Source: Actinomycetes bacterium (GTDB taxonomy: Bacteria; Actinomycetota; Actinomycetes; S36-B12; GCA-2699445). Taken from it: 8,929 bases of DNA. Under the pieces are notes generated by a model that had not been told where the DNA came from, ran no database searches, and was given only the letters and a program-made list of their open reading frames with translations. This document shows, in pieces, positions 7,288 to 8,929 of the stretch. Within the stretch, counting starts at the first letter, position 1; each line of letters starts with the position of its first letter. The stretch lies in contig JAHZKU010000046.1 of the NCBI GenBank assembly GCA_022600255.1, forward strand, positions 1 through 8,929, in the 5' to 3' direction. The translations under genes were made by a program, and so were the position numbers.

Positions 7288-8069
7288 CCGGGATGCGGGC
7301 GAGTCGACCTTCGCACTTGGATCCGCAGTCCCTGGCTGCACATACGCATGCGCGGGTGGCACTAGGACGAGCCGGCAATGCGCTGCCGACACAGGCGTTG
7401 CTCCGCTTCCAAGCCGACCACGCCACGGCAAAACAAGCCGTGCAGACGCCCTTCGACGCAACTGGACTGCAACACGCGTGCGCGGCACTGGGTCTGCCAT
7501 GGACGCCGGTGCAAACTGAAGCTCGCTCGCAGGATGAGTACCTCCACAACCCGCTGGCGGGCCGTGTGCTCACCGATTCCAGTCAGCGGGAGCTCCGCGA
7601 TCTTCGCGACGAGGGGGCCCCGCCGGACATCGTTTTCGTTGTCAGTGGTGGATTGTCTCCGCAGGGCGTCAACGTTTCTGCGGGGGACTTGTTGGCCCTA
7701 GCGGTGGCGGGCTTGCGTGAATCTGGACTACGGGTAGGCCCTGTTGTTGTGGCTGATCGCGCCCGCGTCGGGGTGATCAACGGTATTGGCGAGGCACTTG
7801 GGGTAAGGAGTATTGCCATTCTGATCGGGGAGCGACCAGGGCTCACCGTGCCAGACAGCATGGGGGTCTATTTCGAATACCGGCCCCGAACCGGGCTGAC
7901 GGACGCCGATCGCAACTGTATCTCCAACATTCATGCCGGGGGATTGTCCCTTCCGGCTGCGGCGCAACAGTTGCGGGCATTGATCGTGGCCGGCCTGGCG
8001 CAGCGGACCAGCGGGGTCGATCTCCAGCCTCCGGTCGTGGATAGGGCGGTTGCCAACGGCAACGTCTGA
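7284..8069 (+). CDS. eutC: Ethanolamine ammonia-lyase, small (cobalamin-binding) subunit
   Basis: 261 residues, shorter than E. coli EutC (about 295), mainly by lacking the N-terminal extension. EutC completes the cobalamin-binding interface of the lyase. Conserved blocks are ARVALGRAGNALPTQALLRF (23-42) with QADHATAKQAV, PDIVFVVSGGLSPQGVN (114-130), ILIGERPGL (179-187) and DRNCISNIHAGGLS (209-222). It begins at GTG 7284 inside the end of eutB, giving coupled translation; ATG 7293 is an in-frame alternative three codons later. There is only a weak purine-rich sequence upstream. The C-terminal tail after about residue 243 is poorly conserved. Confidence 0.95.
   Translation: MTGMRASRPSHLDPQSLAAHTHARVALGRAGNALPTQALLRFQADHATAKQAVQTPFDATGLQHACAALGLPWTPVQTEARSQDEYLHNPLAGRVLTDSSQRELRDLRDEGAPPDIVFVVSGGLSPQGVNVSAGDLLALAVAGLRESGLRVGPVVVADRARVGVINGIGEALGVRSIAILIGERPGLTVPDSMGVYFEYRPRTGLTDADRNCISNIHAGGLSLPAAAQQLRALIVAGLAQRTSGVDLQPPVVDRAVANGNV
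8049..8063 (+). repeat. Small inverted repeat at the end of eutC
   Basis: GTTGCC-AAC-GGCAAC is a perfect 6-bp stem with a 3-base loop, ending just before the eutC stop. It is not followed by a T run; it might slow transcription at the operon end or may be chance. Confidence 0.3.
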
Positions 8070-8167
8070 ACTTTGTTGGCGGCTAGTTGCATTGGCCGGG
8101 TTTTAGTGCTAAAAATGGTTTATCACTAAAACGGTGATGCACTAGCGAAAAGCTTGAAGGAGTAAAA
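8070..8167 (+). promoter_or_regulatory. AT-rich promoter region with 8-bp inverted repeat, upstream of the FAS1 gene
   Basis: Composition changes sharply: 8101-8170 has 24 G/C of 70 bases in an otherwise GC-rich window. TTTTAGTG (8101-8108) and CACTAAAA (8124-8131) form a perfect inverted repeat around a 15-base spacer. A second, nested pair is TAGTGC (8104-8109) and GCACTA (8139-8144). ATCAC (8122-8126) and GTGAT (8134-8138) could also pair. A weak promoter reading is TTGCAT (8087-8092), a 17-base spacer, then TAAAAA (8110-8115), which puts the palindrome over the -10, as for a repressor operator. AAGGAG at 8157-8162 is a strong ribosome binding site five bases before the ATG at 8168. Confidence 0.5.
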
Positions 8168-8728
8168 ATGAAGCAATCAAAAGCAATGGGCTTCGCAGCC
8201 CTCGGCCTAGCGCTGGCTCTAGGTACGGCGGCATGTAGCTCATCTGATGATTCAGATGCGTCGGCATCCCCGTCGGCCACGGAGTCGGTTGCTGCTGTAA
8301 CCGATACGATCCCCGAGGTTGCGGCGGCCGCCGGCGACTTCACCACATTGGTAGACGCTGTCGTTGCCGCTGGTCTAGACGAGACCCTGAGCACCGGTGA
8401 GTACACCGTGTTTGCGCCCACAGACAAGGCCTTCCAGCCGCTGGTGGATGATGGCACCGTAACGGCGCTGCTAGAGGATCCCGAAGGCCAGTTGACGCAG
8501 ATTCTGCTGTACCACGTCGTGGAAGGCACCGTGACATCTGCAGACCTAGAAGATGGTCAGACCGTGACCACTGTGCAAGGCGAAGACCTCAAGGTGAAGG
8601 TCTCCGATGACGGCAAGGTGACGTTGACAGATGCCTCTGGCAACACTGTGAACGTCGTGACTGCGGACGTGGAAGCGTCCAATGGCGTGATCCACGCCAT
8701 CGACGGGGTCCTGATCCCGACGAGCTAG
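8168..8728 (+). CDS. Fasciclin (FAS1) domain lipoprotein
   Basis: 186 residues. Residues 1-22 are a lipoprotein signal peptide: KQSK charged start, hydrophobic core (FAALGLALALG), and lipobox LGTAAC with C23 as the acylation site; the -3 Thr is slightly atypical. Residues 24-45 are a Ser/Asp/Ala linker. Residues about 48-186 are one FAS1 domain with the H1 motif YTVFAPTDKAF (79-89), the YH pair (115-116) and the H2 motif GVIHAIDGVLIP (173-184). It is therefore a protein anchored to the outer face of the membrane, in the style of mycobacterial MPT83, with probable adhesion or matrix/ligand binding; the ligand is unknown. A strong ribosome binding site and its own AT-rich upstream region suggest high, separately regulated expression, not co-transcription with eutBC. 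Confidence 0.92.
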   Translation: MKQSKAMGFAALGLALALGTAACSSSDDSDASASPSATESVAAVTDTIPEVAAAAGDFTTLVDAVVAAGLDETLSTGEYTVFAPTDKAFQPLVDDGTVTALLEDPEGQLTQILLYHVVEGTVTSADLEDGQTVTTVQGEDLKVKVSDDGKVTLTDASGNTVNVVTADVEASNGVIHAIDGVLIPTS

Positions 8729-8790
8729 TGCGTCGGCGAGGCGAACCTGCGGTGCTCGGGCGAGATACTGCAGGTTCGTCTTGACGCACT
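8727..8790 (+). terminator. Long hairpin after the FAS1 gene (probable terminator)
   Basis: AGTGCGTC (8727-8734) pairs with GACGCACT (8783-8790). After a 3-base bulge, GAGG (8738-8741) pairs with TCTT (8779-8782), partly by G-U, and CGAACCTGC (8742-8750) pairs with GCAGGTTCG (8770-8778). The total is about 21 bp with a 19-base loop. The stem begins inside the TAG stop codon. There is no U tail, as is common for actinobacterial terminators. Confidence 0.6.
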
Positions 8791-8802
8791 TGGGCATATG
8801 CC

Positions 8803-8835
8803 GGTGGCCTCGGTTGTATTCCGGTCGGGGCCACC
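8803..8835 (+). repeat. Second hairpin of the 3' cluster
   Basis: GGTGGCC (8803-8809) pairs perfectly with GGCCACC (8829-8835); TCGG/TCGG at 8810-8813 and 8825-8828 extend it with G-U pairs to 11 bp. The loop is 11 bases. It may be a backup terminator or part of a structured RNA. Confidence 0.5.
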
Positions 8836-8839
8836 AGGC

Positions 8840-8860
8840 CCGATTCCAGCCCTGAATCGG
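8840..8860 (+). repeat. Third hairpin of the 3' cluster
   Basis: CCGATTC (8840-8846) and GAATCGG (8854-8860) form a perfect 7-bp stem with a 7-base loop (CAGCCCT), only four bases after the second hairpin. Confidence 0.5.
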
Positions 8861-8892
8861 CAAATTTCGATGGAAAAGAACTCGACTCAAGA

Positions 8893-8921
8893 AAACTTCG
8901 GGAACAGAAGCCGCGAAGTTT
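8893..8921 (-). terminator. Possible minus-strand terminator or operator at the right edge
   Basis: AAACTTCG (8893-8900) and CGAAGTTT (8914-8921) are a perfect 8-bp inverted repeat with a 13-base loop. Read on the minus strand, the stem runs into TTTTC, so it could terminate a gene converging from the right, outside the window. An operator for a plus-strand gene beyond the edge is equally possible. Confidence 0.3.
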
Positions 8922-8929
8922 GCAAAAGA

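Noticed and set aside
8870..8929. Possible start of a new gene (ATG at 8870, 20 open codons to the window edge)
   Set aside because: There is no ribosome binding site, the peptide is unlike anything I recognise, it uses AGA codons unusual for this DNA, and it overlaps the inverted repeat at 8893-8921. More sequence to the right would decide.
1..8929. Mobile elements, defence systems, CRISPR arrays, tRNA or rRNA genes
   Set aside because: I noticed no terminal repeats, transposase or integrase motifs, array-like direct repeats or tRNA-like folds; the gene content is metabolic, plus one surface lipoprotein.

Overview
The window looks like chromosomal DNA of a GC-rich Gram-positive actinobacterium. 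The evidence is the gene order ribD-ribE-ribBA-ribH-hisE-hisG, a long-form HisG and a HisE with the actinobacterial EEISQLLY motif, a heme oxygenase of mycobacterial MhuD size, and frequent ATGA/GTGA overlaps. Genus cannot be assigned from the sequence alone. There are no transposases, integrases, CRISPR arrays, tRNAs or rRNAs.

Positions 1-5751 hold eight tightly packed plus-strand genes. The window opens inside ribD (C-terminal reductase half), followed by ribE (riboflavin synthase), ribBA (DHBP synthase fused to GTP cyclohydrolase II) and ribH (lumazine synthase). Together these make riboflavin from GTP and ribulose 5-phosphate. They run into hisE and hisG, which act in early histidine synthesis (HisG step 1, HisE step 2). 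Next comes an unrecognised 294-residue protein with a strikingly regular Asp repeat (alternating 10 and 13 residues), then a small IsdG/MhuD-type heme-degrading monooxygenase. All gaps are 44 bases or less, most are 4 bases or an overlap, so one transcription unit is likely. Its promoter lies left of the window.

After 153 noncoding bases, positions 5905-8069 encode eutB and eutC, the two subunits of adenosylcobalamin-dependent ethanolamine ammonia-lyase, overlapping by 4 bases. No shell, reactivase or adenosyltransferase genes accompany them here. A possible -10 element just upstream of eutB suggests a leaderless mRNA.

An AT-rich 98-base spacer with an 8-bp perfect inverted repeat precedes a small FAS1 (fasciclin) lipoprotein gene with a strong ribosome binding site. 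The last 200 bases have no convincing gene but contain four inverted repeats, three of them consecutive plus-strand hairpins. The first is a 21-bp stem that begins at the stop codon of the FAS1 gene.

Most of the window is ordinary metabolism. The parts most worth a second look are the 10/13 repeat protein between hisG and the heme oxygenase, the hairpin cluster after the FAS1 gene, and the palindrome before it. I see no clearly new multi-gene defence or mobile system.
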